Of a stretch of 64,000 bases of DNA, positions 17,649 through 26,422 are shown piece after piece. Source of the DNA: Desulfatitalea alkaliphila. GTDB lineage: Bacteria; Desulfobacterota; Desulfobacteria; Desulfobacterales; Desulfosarcinaceae. The translations under genes were made by a program, and so were the position numbers. The stretch spans positions 124,001 to 188,000 of the forward strand of contig NZ_JALJRB010000003.1 of NCBI RefSeq assembly GCF_022968795.1, read 5' to 3'. The stretch's first letter is position 1. Each line of letters begins with the position of its first letter. The notes below the pieces were generated by a model, which made no database searches, was not told the origin of the DNA, and saw only the letters and a program-made list of their open reading frames with translations.

Positions 17649-18154
17649 GGGCGCGCCCCTGCCAGGTCGCCGTGCACAACGTCGAGCACCTTGCGGTAGG
17701 CTCGCAACAAAACGGCCCGTTCATTCGAGGTCAAACTGCCCATGATACGGTCGAGCTTGCGATAGCGCCCGGTCAACAGCCCCTTGAGAAATTCACGGCC
17801 CCGGGATGTCAACGAAACGGCCAGTTTGCGCCGATCCCCGGGGTGGGGATCGCGTTGCGCGTAGCCGCGCCTTTCCAGGGCGTCCAGCAGGCCGGTCATG
17901 GACGACCGGGTCAAATGGACCTCCTCGGCCAGATCCGCCGGCGTCATGACGCCCTCCGGGTGGTGGTAAAGGGACTCCATGATCTCGATTTGCCGGGCGC
18001 TCAGGGTCGCAGCCGCCAAATAACTGTCCATCGCCTGCTCCACCTGGCGGTGCAACTGCGCGATCGCGAGCCCTTCGCGCAGCGCTTGCATGTCAATCCC
18101 TTTGATCCGCCGGGCATAGGCTTCGATTCCGTCAATTCTCGTCTGACTTGGCAT
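17645..18154 (-). CDS. MarR-family transcriptional regulator of the efflux operon
   Basis: 169 aa from ATG 18154, chosen over GTG 18163 because GAAAGG is correctly spaced only for the ATG. The winged helix-turn-helix is clear: 'LSARQIEIMESLYHH', 'MTPADLAEEVHLTRSSMTGLLDALERRGY' region (recognition helix), and the wing 'RDPHPGDRRKLAVSLTSRG'. It is the first gene of a four-gene overlapping operon with the efflux pump, so it is very likely an autorepressor released by a pump substrate. Confidence 0.92.
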   Translation of the reverse strand: MPSQTRIDGIEAYARRIKGIDMQALREGLAIAQLHRQVEQAMDSYLAAATLSARQIEIMESLYHHPEGVMTPADLAEEVHLTRSSMTGLLDALERRGYAQRDPHPGDRRKLAVSLTSRGREFLKGLLTGRYRKLDRIMGSLTSNERAVLLRAYRKVLDVVHGDLAGARP

Positions 18155-18197
18155 TGGGGGCACCTTTCGGCGTTGGTTGTTTTTTAATACGGAATCT

Positions 18198-18226
18198 TAC
18201 TATTTGTTTCAGTACTATCGTGTCAA
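18198..18226 (-). promoter_or_regulatory. Promoter of the marR-efflux operon
   Basis: Minus strand TTGACA (18226-18221), 17-nt spacer, ATAGTA (18203-18198). Short repeated AGTACT/GTAC blocks overlap the spacer and could be part of a MarR operator, but the dyad is weak. The promoter lies about 45 nt before the marR start. Confidence 0.5.
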
Positions 18227-18356
18227 GTACAAAATGACCGCCTGTAAAACCGCCGAAAAAAAAGCACCCAAGAGCTCAGCTTTTCGGCGTTCAAGCCGAT
18301 ATATTTAGTGTCCATTGGGAAGCGGAATATTGCAAATAGACAAACGGGAGGGGCAT

Positions 18357-19412
18357 TTGAATCGCAGAACCTTTTTGAAAATTTCGACTGCCGGGGCTTT
18401 GGCCTATGGCCTTCAAAGCACCTTGAACCCGATGGCGCTGCTGGCCAAGACCGATGCAACGCAGTCGCCGGACATCAAGTACAAGGTGACCGACAGCCAT
18501 TTTCACTATGTGGACTTTCTCCAAAAAACCGAAGGCATGACCGCCTTGCTGCAAGCCATGGACACGGCGGGCGTGGCGCACATCATGTTCTCGGGCATGC
18601 CTTTGACCAAAAAATGGGACAAGTCCGAACCCGAGGAGCCCAGGTACTACCTGGACGATAACGCCCGCACCTACTGGTACTCGGCCACGGACTTCGTGAT
18701 CGCCCGCCGCTGCCTGGAATTGCCGCAAGCCGTGCGCGCCCGGTTTCACCCCTTCATCTGCGGTTTCAACGCCACGGACAAGCATTCCGTGCTTCACATC
18801 GAACGCATGCTGGAGGAATATCCGGGGCTGTGGCAAGGCATCGGCGAGGTGTTCGGCCACCGGGATGACCTTACCAACCTGACTTACGGTGAAACCGCCC
18901 GGGCCAACCATCCCGCCCTGGATGCGGTGTACGAACTGGCGGCACAAAAGAACCTGCCCGTCAGTCTGCACAACAACGCCACGGCCCGCAACCGGTTGGA
19001 CCGCCCGATTTATGTCCACGAAGTGCAGCAGGCCCTGGCCAGGCATCCCAAAACCATCATCATCTGGGCCCATGCCGGACTCTCGCGCTACCTGGATCTG
19101 GATCAAATCGCCTACACCGGCTTGCTGCGCGAAATGCTGACCAAGCATGCCAATCTGTTCATCGATCTGTCCTGGCTGGTATTCGAGAACTACATCATGG
19201 ACCAAGACACATCCCAGAAAATCCGTCCTGAGTGGCTGACCCTGATAGATGATTATACCGATCGCTTCATGATCGGATCCGACAGTATCGGCCATTTTGC
19301 AAGCTACAACGGCAACATTACAAAATATTACGCGCTTCTGGATGCGCTGGACGCGGAAAAGGCGCACAAGGTTGCATTCAACAATTTTCTCACTCTGCTG
19401 CCTGGAATGTGA
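18357..19412 (+). CDS. Tat-exported metal-dependent amidohydrolase
   Basis: 351 aa starting at TTG 18357, preferred because GGGAGGGG lies just upstream and translation then begins with a twin-arginine leader 'LNRRTFLKISTAG'. After the leader comes a TIM-barrel hydrolase: 'TDSHFHYVDF' (the HxH metal pair), a conserved 'GEVFGHRDD', 'VSLHNNA' and 'IIWAHAGLS' (further His ligands), and 'RFMIGSDSIGH' (the catalytic Asp). These suit the amidohydrolase_2 family of hydrolases or decarboxylases. The substrate is unknown. Folding with a metal before Tat export to the periplasm is consistent with the leader. It is divergent from marR. Confidence 0.85.
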   Translation: MNRRTFLKISTAGALAYGLQSTLNPMALLAKTDATQSPDIKYKVTDSHFHYVDFLQKTEGMTALLQAMDTAGVAHIMFSGMPLTKKWDKSEPEEPRYYLDDNARTYWYSATDFVIARRCLELPQAVRARFHPFICGFNATDKHSVLHIERMLEEYPGLWQGIGEVFGHRDDLTNLTYGETARANHPALDAVYELAAQKNLPVSLHNNATARNRLDRPIYVHEVQQALARHPKTIIIWAHAGLSRYLDLDQIAYTGLLREMLTKHANLFIDLSWLVFENYIMDQDTSQKIRPEWLTLIDDYTDRFMIGSDSIGHFASYNGNITKYYALLDALDAEKAHKVAFNNFLTLLPGM

Positions 19413-19536
19413 AGGGTCCGCGCCACCGCCGCTCCGAGGAGATGGTCCGGGACGATTGAAAACCACTGGGAATGTGCTTCGCCACGACCAAGGCTTTTGC
19501 TTGTGGCCCCTTGCAGACCTTTTTAGAAATCCCTGC

Positions 19537-20868
19537 TCAACCGCATTTCCCGGGAACATTGCATCTCCGGGAAAGGGCTTGTTCGATCATAGTTAGCCAG
19601 CTTTCCGCCTGTTTGCGCAGGGACGGACGATTGCGTGCCTCCAGAAAGGCTGCGCGCGCCGTTTCCAGGCGCCCCTCCTGATAGGCGGCCATGCCGAGCA
19701 GCAGCAACGGTTCGGCGCCCTGCCGCCCTTCACATCCCGCGCGAATTACGTAATCGAGATGCTCTCGGGCCTCGCCCCACTCTCCCAATTGCATCAGCAG
19801 CCGCCCTAGGCGCAGGCGGATTTGGCATCCGCCGCCGTTGCGGGCCTTGTGTGTCAAGACCCGGACGGCGCGCCGGGTTTCCCGGGCCTGGAGCCATGCA
19901 TCGGCCAGCAGTTGCTGGTGGTCGGCATTGGCGGGCAGCCGGGCGGCATCCAGGGCCTGTTCGAGCACTCCGGCGCCATTGTGGGGAACACCGGCCTGGC
20001 AGTAAAACCGGGCCAGCCGAACAATTTCAACAGGTTCCTGGAACAGCTGATTGTGGTAAGCGGCGGAGAGCACCGCGGCGGCCTGCCGCTCCTTGCCCAG
20101 CTGCAAATAGGCGCCGGCAAGCTGCAGCCAGTAGCGGCTTTCGCGGGGGTTACGCTCGATGAGCCGCGGCAGCCAGCGCACCGTGCCGTTGTAGTCGCCG
20201 GCATGGTGCAGGGTCGCTACCATCAGTTCATACCAGCTGGTTTCGGGGGTTGCGGCGGCAGCAATGGCGCTTTCCAGATGGCCGGCGGCGGTTTTGTAAC
20301 GCTCGGCGCCGAAGTAAATCCAGGCTACCCGCACACGCTGATCAGGTGTGGGATCGGCGATGGCGGCCATCCAGGTTTCGATGCGCCGCACCGCTTCCGC
20401 GGGCCGTTGGAGTACCAGCAGCAATTGGGCGCTGTTGTAATGAATCTGCTGTTGCAACGCGGGATCGAGGGCATCAAGGGTCAGGGCCTGTTCGAAAGCA
20501 GCCAAAGCCTGCGCGGGTCGCTCGGTTTCACCGTAAAGATAGCCCCGCATCTGCCAGGCGACGGCCAGGGCATACGGCTCCCGGCTGAAGGCGGTGATGC
20601 ACTGGTCCAGAAGGGTTTCGGCCTCGACCCATTGGCCTGCGTTCAGCCGTTCCCGGACGGCGGTGAGCTGCTTGTGCGCGCCTTCGGAGACCGTAAAGGT
20701 ATCGGCTGGAGCCAGAACCGGCGCCAGTAGGCAGAGCCATGCCAGGAGGACGAACCGATACGGTCCGGGACCGCGCCGCGGGGATGATGCGGGTCGGGTG
20801 GGGCGCCGGCGGGCATAAGGGCCTGCCTGCGCCCGATCCCGCAACGATTGCGCGAAGCAAAGGTTCAT
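19537..20868 (-). CDS. TPR-repeat protein of the TonB2-type cluster
   Basis: 443 aa with an N-terminal hydrophobic segment (~37-56, 'FVLLAWLCLLAPVLAPA') after a basic leader, then tandem tetratricopeptide-like helical repeats through the C-terminus ('ALAAFEQALTLDALDPALQ', 'LESAIAAAATPETSWYELM' and others). TPR proteins are a constant last member of Vibrio TonB2-type gene clusters and probably scaffold the periplasmic complex. Its start overlaps the tonB stop by 4 nt (ATGA). Confidence 0.85.
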   Translation of the reverse strand: MNLCFAQSLRDRAQAGPYARRRPTRPASSPRRGPGPYRFVLLAWLCLLAPVLAPADTFTVSEGAHKQLTAVRERLNAGQWVEAETLLDQCITAFSREPYALAVAWQMRGYLYGETERPAQALAAFEQALTLDALDPALQQQIHYNSAQLLLVLQRPAEAVRRIETWMAAIADPTPDQRVRVAWIYFGAERYKTAAGHLESAIAAAATPETSWYELMVATLHHAGDYNGTVRWLPRLIERNPRESRYWLQLAGAYLQLGKERQAAAVLSAAYHNQLFQEPVEIVRLARFYCQAGVPHNGAGVLEQALDAARLPANADHQQLLADAWLQARETRRAVRVLTHKARNGGGCQIRLRLGRLLMQLGEWGEAREHLDYVIRAGCEGRQGAEPLLLLGMAAYQEGRLETARAAFLEARNRPSLRKQAESWLTMIEQALSRRCNVPGKCG

Positions 20869-21572
20869 GATTCTCCCTCCAGGTTGAATGCGATGGTGAT
20901 GGTGGCCAGGGCCGGCACTGCCTCGCCGTCCCGGGTCTGGGGTTGAAAGCGCCAGCGGCTCAATGCGCGCACCGCCTCCAGGTCGAAGATGCCACGCCTC
21001 GGTTCGGCCGCCACCACCCGGATGTCGCGCACACCGCCATCCGTCTGGATGACGAACTCCAGCCGCACCCAGCCGGTGACGCCCTCCATGCGCGCCCGGT
21101 GGGGATAGCGGGGCATCACCTGGTGCACCGGGGTGAGCGGTCCGGTGTAGCGCATCAGCCCGGGATCACCGGACGGAGTGCTGATGGCGGGCGGCAACGC
21201 AACGGGTACGCCGGCCAGGGCCAGATCGGGCTGCACCGCCAGGGGCGGCGGATCGATTCGGGGAATGTCCGGCGGGGCGTTCACGGGATTGGCCATGGCC
21301 TCCATCGGCGGCAACTGCTCGGGCGGTTCGGGAGGCGTGGGCTTTTCGCGTTCCCGCTCCCGGACCGCCTCCGGCGGCGAATCGGCCCGGATGAATTGGG
21401 GCAATGGCTGGGTTCTTATCCCCCCCAGGTCGAACCGGCCGCGACCGATCAGCCCGTCCATTAGCAAGAACAGCCCCATGGCGGATAAAAGGGCCAGGAT
21501 CAGGGCGAGGCCGTAGCGGGCAGGGGAGTTGGCAAACGATATCGCTTTGAATCGGGCTTGGGTATATGTCAT
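20865..21572 (-). CDS. tonB: Energy transducer TonB
   Basis: 235 aa. One N-terminal membrane helix (~21-42), a Pro/Glu-rich periplasmic spacer (~65-125, 'KPTPPEPPEQLPPMEAM'), and a C-terminal TonB domain ('PRYPHRARMEGVTGWVRLEF', 'AVRALSRWRFQP'). It transmits proton-motive force from ExbBD to outer-membrane receptors. It sits 68 nt after exbD. No TonB-dependent receptor is present in the window. Confidence 0.93.
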   Translation of the reverse strand: MTYTQARFKAISFANSPARYGLALILALLSAMGLFLLMDGLIGRGRFDLGGIRTQPLPQFIRADSPPEAVREREREKPTPPEPPEQLPPMEAMANPVNAPPDIPRIDPPPLAVQPDLALAGVPVALPPAISTPSGDPGLMRYTGPLTPVHQVMPRYPHRARMEGVTGWVRLEFVIQTDGGVRDIRVVAAEPRRGIFDLEAVRALSRWRFQPQTRDGEAVPALATITIAFNLEGES

Positions 21573-21640
21573 GGCGATGATTGGGAACCTGGGTAGGTTG
21601 TTAAAGGCATACCGGACACCGATTGTCCATTGGACACGAC

Positions 21641-22048
21641 CTATCGCAAGCTGTCGGCGGCGATGGCGACATTGAGAACACCGGCCAGGCGCACCTGGTC
21701 CATCACCTGGACCAGAATGCCGGTCCGTGATGCCGCGTCGGCCTGGATCACCACGGCCCCTTCCGGGTTTTCGGCCCGCAAACGCTCCACATTGGCCCGC
21801 ACGGCCCGCAGGTCCACCTGGCGGCCGTCGATCCAGATCGCCCCGCCGTCCGATACGGCGATCATGATGTTGCCGCGTTCCTGGCGCTGGGCGGTGGTGG
21901 CCGCGGGCCGGTTGACCTCGATGCCGGCCTCCTTGACGAAAGAGGTGGTGACAATGAAGAAAATCAGCATGATAAACACCACATCCATCATGGAGGTCAT
22001 ATCGATCCGGGCCGTTTCTTCCTCACGCTGACGGCGTCGGTAGCGCAT
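21641..22048 (-). CDS. exbD: Biopolymer transport protein ExbD
   Basis: 135 aa from ATG 22048 (GGAGACG upstream). A single membrane helix near the N-terminus follows 'ARIDMTSMMDVVFIMLIFF', which contains the conserved Asp of the proton path. The periplasmic domain includes 'VVIQADAASRTGILVQVMD'. It overlaps the upstream exbB by 26 nt. Confidence 0.93.
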   Translation of the reverse strand: MRYRRRQREEETARIDMTSMMDVVFIMLIFFIVTTSFVKEAGIEVNRPAATTAQRQERGNIMIAVSDGGAIWIDGRQVDLRAVRANVERLRAENPEGAVVIQADAASRTGILVQVMDQVRLAGVLNVAIAADSLR

Positions 22049-22628
22049 TGTGCGTCTCCTTGTTGCCTGCTGTTTCCAGGGCTGCGGCCCCGTCCAGAGC
22101 ACACCCCATGCACACTTCCCGGGTCAGGGTGTCGGCGGCCAGGGCCGCCCGCGATTCACAGCCGCGCTGCAGACGGATGCTGAACAGGAATCCCGAAAGG
22201 GCCACCACCAGACCGGACATGGTGGGAATGGTGGCCATGGAGACCCCGGCGGCCATGGCCCGGGGGTTGCCCGTGCCGCTGAAACCCATGGTTTCGAACA
22301 CATGAATCATCCCCGTGACGGTGCCCAGCAACCCCAGCAACGGGCAGACGGCGATCAAGGTGCGAATCAGGGGCAGCGAAGCGGTCAGCCGCTGGCGCAA
22401 CACCGACAGATCCTTGAAGCGCATCTTTTCCGCCAGCCGCCGGTCCGGACAGGGCGCCAGACGCCAGCGCCCATGCAGGGCGGCCAACTCCCTTGGAAAG
22501 AGCCGCCAGTGGTACCAGTAGCGCTCGATGATCAGCATCCAGAGCACCACGGCCACCAGGAAGATGACCCCCAGGATCGGTCCGCCGGCATCGAAAAAGC
22601 GGCGCAGGGCGAAGAGGGGCTCAGCCAT
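22023..22628 (-). CDS. exbB: ExbB/TolQ-type proton channel subunit
   Basis: 201 aa with three membrane helices: 'ILGVIFLVAVVLWMLIIERY', 'LIAVCPLLGLLGTVTGMIHV' and 'MATIPTMSGLVVALSGFLFS' (each a core of the MotA/TolQ/ExbB domain). It forms the pentameric channel with ExbD. It overlaps the preceding gene by 8 nt. The C-terminal tail (~175-201) overlaps exbD coding sequence. Confidence 0.92.
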   Translation of the reverse strand: MAEPLFALRRFFDAGGPILGVIFLVAVVLWMLIIERYWYHWRLFPRELAALHGRWRLAPCPDRRLAEKMRFKDLSVLRQRLTASLPLIRTLIAVCPLLGLLGTVTGMIHVFETMGFSGTGNPRAMAAGVSMATIPTMSGLVVALSGFLFSIRLQRGCESRAALAADTLTREVCMGCALDGAAALETAGNKETHNALPTPSA

Positions 22629-24006
22629 CGCAACCGCCCGCGCGCTGCCGCTGCATGTGCTCGGCCAGCAGCCCGGCGCCCTGCTCTTCCATGATGTTCA
22701 CCAGACCTCGGCTTTTGGCGGCGGCAATGCTGTGCAGCAGCAGCAAGGGGATGGCCACGGTCAACCCCAAGGCCGTGGTCACCAAGGCCTGGGAGATGCC
22801 CCCGGCCATGAGCTGCGGGTCTCCCGTGCCGAAGAGCGTGATGGATTGGAAGGTGTTGATCATCCCCACCACCGTGCCTAGAAGGCCCAGCAAAGGCGCC
22901 ACGGCCGCCAGGATCTTGATGAAGGTCAAACCCCGTTCCAGGCGCGGCACTTCCCGCAAAATCGCTTCGTCCATCCGGATTTCGAGGGTTTCTGGATCCA
23001 CCTGGTGATTCCGGTCGTACAATCCCAGAATCCTGCCCAGCGGATTGTCCGCCATGGCCCGATCGGTCCGCAGCTGCCGCTGCACCCGGCGTCCGACCAG
23101 GGTGAGCAAAGTAAAGCGCACCGCGAACAGACCGATCCCCAAGAGCCCCAGCAGGAGAATCACCAGGCCGATCTCGCGCCCTTGCATGACCCGCTCGACC
23201 AGGGAAGGCGATTGGACCAGCTGGGCCAGGATGGCGCCCCTGGAGGGATCCAGAGCAAAGGGCCGCACCTCCCCCGGCGGCGCCTCGGCCAGGGCCCGGG
23301 CCTGCCGCAGATAACGATTCCGGGGTTGGCGCGGCAGCTCCAGAAACTGGTTGCGCCCCTCCACGTGGGTCAGGTAACGGCCGTCGGCAATGACGTTAAA
23401 AGCCCCCACGCGCATGATCACGGCTTCCCGGCGCAGGCCGTCCGGCGCCACCACTTCACCCGTGAACGGTGCCGCCCGGCCGGTCGCCACCATCTCCTCA
23501 AGCATCAACATCCAGAAGCGCTCCAGCTCCTCGATGTCCGGCAGTCCGCGGCTATTGCTCAACCGGTGCACGAAGTCGAGGGCCTCCGGTTGGTCGGCCA
23601 TGGCCAGCGAGCCGAGAAACTGGGCGTATACGTCCCCGGCGCTCTGGCGCACCACGCCGAACATCTCCCCCAGATCGCCCTGGCGTTCGCGCAACGTCGC
23701 CTCCAGCGCCATCAAGGCCAGTTCGTTGGTCTCGAAATCGGCCAGGAGGCGTTCCTGCCGATCCTGAGCCGCCTCCAGCCGCTGCCGCATCTCCCGGACC
23801 TGCCGGCGAGCGCCGTCCAGGTCGGCGCGGAAGGCCTGTTCCCGTTCCGCGTTGCGGCGCTGCTCTTCCACGGCCCGCTCCTGAATGGTTTGCAGGAACC
23901 GATCCAGGTCACTGGCGGCCAATGCCATGCCGCCGGGGCCTATCGGCATCAGCAAAAGCAGAAGCAAAATCAGCAATCCAAAGGGGAACCGGATGGCACG
24001 CATCAT
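22621..24006 (-). CDS. ttpC: TtpC-like large ExbB-family protein
   Basis: 461 aa from ATG 24006 (GGAGG upstream). A signal peptide is followed by a long periplasmic coiled coil (~30-110, rich in Arg/Glu/Gln), a globular periplasmic segment, and a C-terminal MotA/TolQ/ExbB channel domain (~265-440, 'LAAVAPLLGLLGTVVGMINT', 'ALVTTALGLTVAIPLLLLHS'). This enlarged ExbB is the hallmark of Vibrio TonB2 systems, where TtpC is required for siderophore uptake. The order DUF3450-ttpC-exbB-exbD-tonB-TPR is the same here. The start overlaps the DUF3450 stop (ATGA). Confidence 0.85.
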   Translation of the reverse strand: MMRAIRFPFGLLILLLLLLMPIGPGGMALAASDLDRFLQTIQERAVEEQRRNAEREQAFRADLDGARRQVREMRQRLEAAQDRQERLLADFETNELALMALEATLRERQGDLGEMFGVVRQSAGDVYAQFLGSLAMADQPEALDFVHRLSNSRGLPDIEELERFWMLMLEEMVATGRAAPFTGEVVAPDGLRREAVIMRVGAFNVIADGRYLTHVEGRNQFLELPRQPRNRYLRQARALAEAPPGEVRPFALDPSRGAILAQLVQSPSLVERVMQGREIGLVILLLGLLGIGLFAVRFTLLTLVGRRVQRQLRTDRAMADNPLGRILGLYDRNHQVDPETLEIRMDEAILREVPRLERGLTFIKILAAVAPLLGLLGTVVGMINTFQSITLFGTGDPQLMAGGISQALVTTALGLTVAIPLLLLHSIAAAKSRGLVNIMEEQGAGLLAEHMQRQRAGGCDG

Positions 24007-24833
24007 GGCAAAACCTCCGCTACAAACACGGGCACCTGGATCAAATCCGGCGCCGCCTGGCGCTGGGCCATACGGATCCCCTGACGGACGGAGAGGTTGT
24101 AGTCGGCCGCCAGAGCCGTCCACTGCCGCCGGTGGGCGTCCCAGAATCCGCTCTCGCGGCGATCCAGGGTCTGATAGGCCAGCACCAGACGGCCCAGGCG
24201 CAGGAACTCGACGCTGCGGGAGTGCCCGTCCAACAGCAGTTCTCCCTGGTAGGCTTCGATGGAGCGCCCGTAGTCGGCTTCGGTCTGGTAGGCCAGCATC
24301 AGCTGGCGGAACTTTTCCGGAAGATCCACGTCGGCCCGATGCATCAGGGCGCGCAGACCCGCCAAGCGGGCGCTGCGTTCCTCGACCAGAAACGGAATGT
24401 CCGCCGCCACAAACCCTTCCAGGGCCGCCAGCATCCGCAGCATCAAAGGCACGATCTCCCGCTGGGTCACCTCGATCCGGCCGATCTGCCGCTCCAGGGA
24501 AGCCAGCTCCGATACCTGGGAAGCAATCATTTGGGACAGGTGATCGTTGTATATGGTCACTTGTTCATGATGCCGCTCCATGTCGCGATATTCATGCACC
24601 AGCTGATCCGTCTCCTCGGCCATTGCATCGATGCGGCCTTGGGACGCGCGGCCCTGCTGCAAAACGGCGGCCTCCGCATCGATAATCCGCGTCACGGGCC
24701 CCTCGGCCGATACCGATTGCCCGCCCCCGAAGGTCAACAGCAGGGCCAAAGCCATGGCTGACGCGGCGCGCCAAATACCACCGGGGTCGAGCTTCCGGCC
24801 CGCGCTGTTATGCGTTATGGTTCCCGACATCAT
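24003..24833 (-). CDS. DUF3450 periplasmic coiled-coil protein of the TonB2-type cluster
   Basis: 276 aa. A signal peptide (~20-43, ending 'SVSAEG') precedes a long helical region (~50-130) with the DUF3450 pattern 'IDAEAAVLQQGRASQGRID'. The rest is helical with conserved Trp/Arg ('DRRESGFWD'). The protein is found as the first gene of TonB2/TtpC operons and is presumed to act with TtpC in the periplasm. Its reaction, if any, is unknown. It lies 70 nt downstream of an intrinsic terminator. Confidence 0.85.
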   Translation of the reverse strand: MMSGTITHNSAGRKLDPGGIWRAASAMALALLLTFGGGQSVSAEGPVTRIIDAEAAVLQQGRASQGRIDAMAEETDQLVHEYRDMERHHEQVTIYNDHLSQMIASQVSELASLERQIGRIEVTQREIVPLMLRMLAALEGFVAADIPFLVEERSARLAGLRALMHRADVDLPEKFRQLMLAYQTEADYGRSIEAYQGELLLDGHSRSVEFLRLGRLVLAYQTLDRRESGFWDAHRRQWTALAADYNLSVRQGIRMAQRQAAPDLIQVPVFVAEVLP

Positions 24834-24903
24834 CCGGTCTTTACCTCCATAGCGGTCCGAACCCTCCGGAACTTCCGATCAGGCGCAATTCAAAGCGGTC
24901 ATC

Positions 24904-24951
24904 AAAAAAAAAGCGTAACAGGACACGCCGCTGCCGCGTTCGCTGTTACGC
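24904..24951 (-). terminator. Intrinsic terminator between the DUF4198 gene and the TonB2 operon
   Basis: On the minus strand GCGTAACAG (24951-24943) and CTGTTACGC (24921-24913) form a 9-bp stem with a GC-rich loop, followed by nine T residues. It would end the feo/DUF4198 transcript or serve as an attenuator before the TonB operon, whose ATG is only ~70 nt away. The rest of 24834-25165 shows no gene and no clear promoter. Confidence 0.85.
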
Positions 24952-25165
24952 CCGCACTTTCTTTGCGTCCCCATGAGGACCAAAGAACGTCAGGATTACT
25001 TTTTGATTTCTATTTTTCTATTGTTTCAGCCCATTCGTTTCCCGCATCAAGATGCGATCCGTACACCTTTTCCCAACATCGAATGGCGCATAAAGGCATC
25101 CTGCTGCTTACAGTGCCGGATGGATCCCCATGTGCCATTCGACATTTGGATATCATCGGGTCGCG

Positions 25166-25987
25166 CTATGGGAGGTCGGTCACTTGGACCCATAGCACTG
25201 CTTCCCGGGCCACCGGTTTGCCGTCAAATTCCGATTCGCCCACACCCAGGGCGGCGATACCCCACCAGCCGGCCTTGGGCAGGCCGATGGCGAATTCACC
25301 ACGATTATTGGCGCGGATGCCGATGGTTTCGAAAGCCGGGTGGGGCGCCTCGATCTTAGGCTTGCCGGCAAAGGCGTTCTTCTCCATGTCAGGGGTGTAG
25401 TTCAGGTATTCGATTTCCAACTCCGCATTGGGCACCGGTTTGCCGTCGGCCATCACCACGCCGCGGAAGATACCGCCGGTCCAGTTGGCGTAAGGTTTGT
25501 CCAAGGGCACGATTTCGGCGGGCAGACCCAACGGTTGGTGCCAATTGCCGGGAACCCCACCCACATTGAGCATCAACTTGGTGAATTGCTGAATATATTC
25601 TTCATCCGCAGGCTCGTAATAGGGACCGGGCACCAGCACGAACACATAATCGCCCATGGAACGAACGATGCGAGCCGGCAGCCTGGCTTCGTATGCTTTG
25701 CCCGCATGCCCCTGGCTCGTCCAGGTGATCTGCTTGAGATGCTCCTTCAAATCGGTTTTGCGGGGCTCGCCCTCTTCGCCGCGTTGATGCACCACATAAA
25801 ATTCCTGCACCGGTGCCATGTCCATGGTGTGGCCGCCTTCAAAGGGATGGGTGAACACCAGCTTCAGGAGCATCTCGCCGCCGCGCTCCAAAGCGGTCAG
25901 GGGGGTGTAAAGCAACTGATAATGGGCCAGCGCCGGGGAGCCGACCAACAGGGTCAAAACAACTGCAATCAACCAAAAACGCTTCAT
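25166..25987 (-). CDS. Exported DUF4198-type metal-associated protein
   Basis: 273 aa, ATG 25987 with AGGAG upstream. The signal peptide ends 'SPALA', so the mature protein begins 'HYQLLYTP', exposing an N-terminal His. The body is beta-rich with 'TGGIFRGVVMADGKPVPNAE', typical of the C-terminal Ig-like part of DUF4198. That family occurs beside nickel, cobalt and iron uptake genes. Further His ('FTHPFEGGHTMDM') could bind a metal. The gene lies 67 nt after the 108-aa exported protein and upstream of the TonB operon, suggesting periplasmic metal handling. Confidence 0.8.
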   Translation of the reverse strand: MKRFWLIAVVLTLLVGSPALAHYQLLYTPLTALERGGEMLLKLVFTHPFEGGHTMDMAPVQEFYVVHQRGEEGEPRKTDLKEHLKQITWTSQGHAGKAYEARLPARIVRSMGDYVFVLVPGPYYEPADEEYIQQFTKLMLNVGGVPGNWHQPLGLPAEIVPLDKPYANWTGGIFRGVVMADGKPVPNAELEIEYLNYTPDMEKNAFAGKPKIEAPHPAFETIGIRANNRGEFAIGLPKAGWWGIAALGVGESEFDGKPVAREAVLWVQVTDLP

Positions 25988-26054
25988 GGAAGTCTCCTGT
26001 TTTCTTATGCGATGGGATCAATTTGTTTACTGCTCTAAGTCCATATCCGGTTTA

Positions 26055-26381
26055 CTATTCGAAGATCTGGCTGCCGGAAATTTCGATCTGATGGCCGTCC
26101 CCGCCGTCGAAAACGACGGTGTAGGCGCCGGCCGGTTTCTCGAGTTCAACTTCGCTGTTGCGTGTCAGCTCGGTTTTCAAAAGCACTGCGCCGGATCCGT
26201 CCTTGACGAGGATGGGCGTACCGGCGGCGCTGCTGCCGTCGGAAAAGCCACCTTCACAAAAGATTGTGCCGTCGCCGTTGTCGAAACAGGAGAACAGCGG
26301 CGTGTGGGCCGCGGCGGGCGCCGCAAAGGCCGCGATACCGGTCAAAAGAACACAGACAAACAGATATCCTCTGGTTTTCAT
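26055..26381 (-). CDS. Small exported protein with predicted N-terminal His
   Basis: 108 aa from ATG 26381, preferred over ATG 26387 because GGAGGA is well spaced only for the former. The signal peptide ends 'APAAA', giving a mature start 'HTPLFSCFDNGDGTIFC'. The two Cys could form a disulfide around an Asp/Asn/Gly-rich loop. The remainder is a small beta-sandwich-like sequence ('ILVKDGSGAVLLKTEL', 'AGAYTVVFDGGDGHQIEI'). I do not recognise a family. It lies between the FeoB-associated protein and the DUF4198 gene in an apparent operon. Confidence 0.75.
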   Translation of the reverse strand: MKTRGYLFVCVLLTGIAAFAAPAAAHTPLFSCFDNGDGTIFCEGGFSDGSSAAGTPILVKDGSGAVLLKTELTRNSEVELEKPAGAYTVVFDGGDGHQIEISGSQIFE

Positions 26382-26422
26382 GAACATTCCTCCATTGATT
26401 GAATTAAATAAGGTGATGTGGT

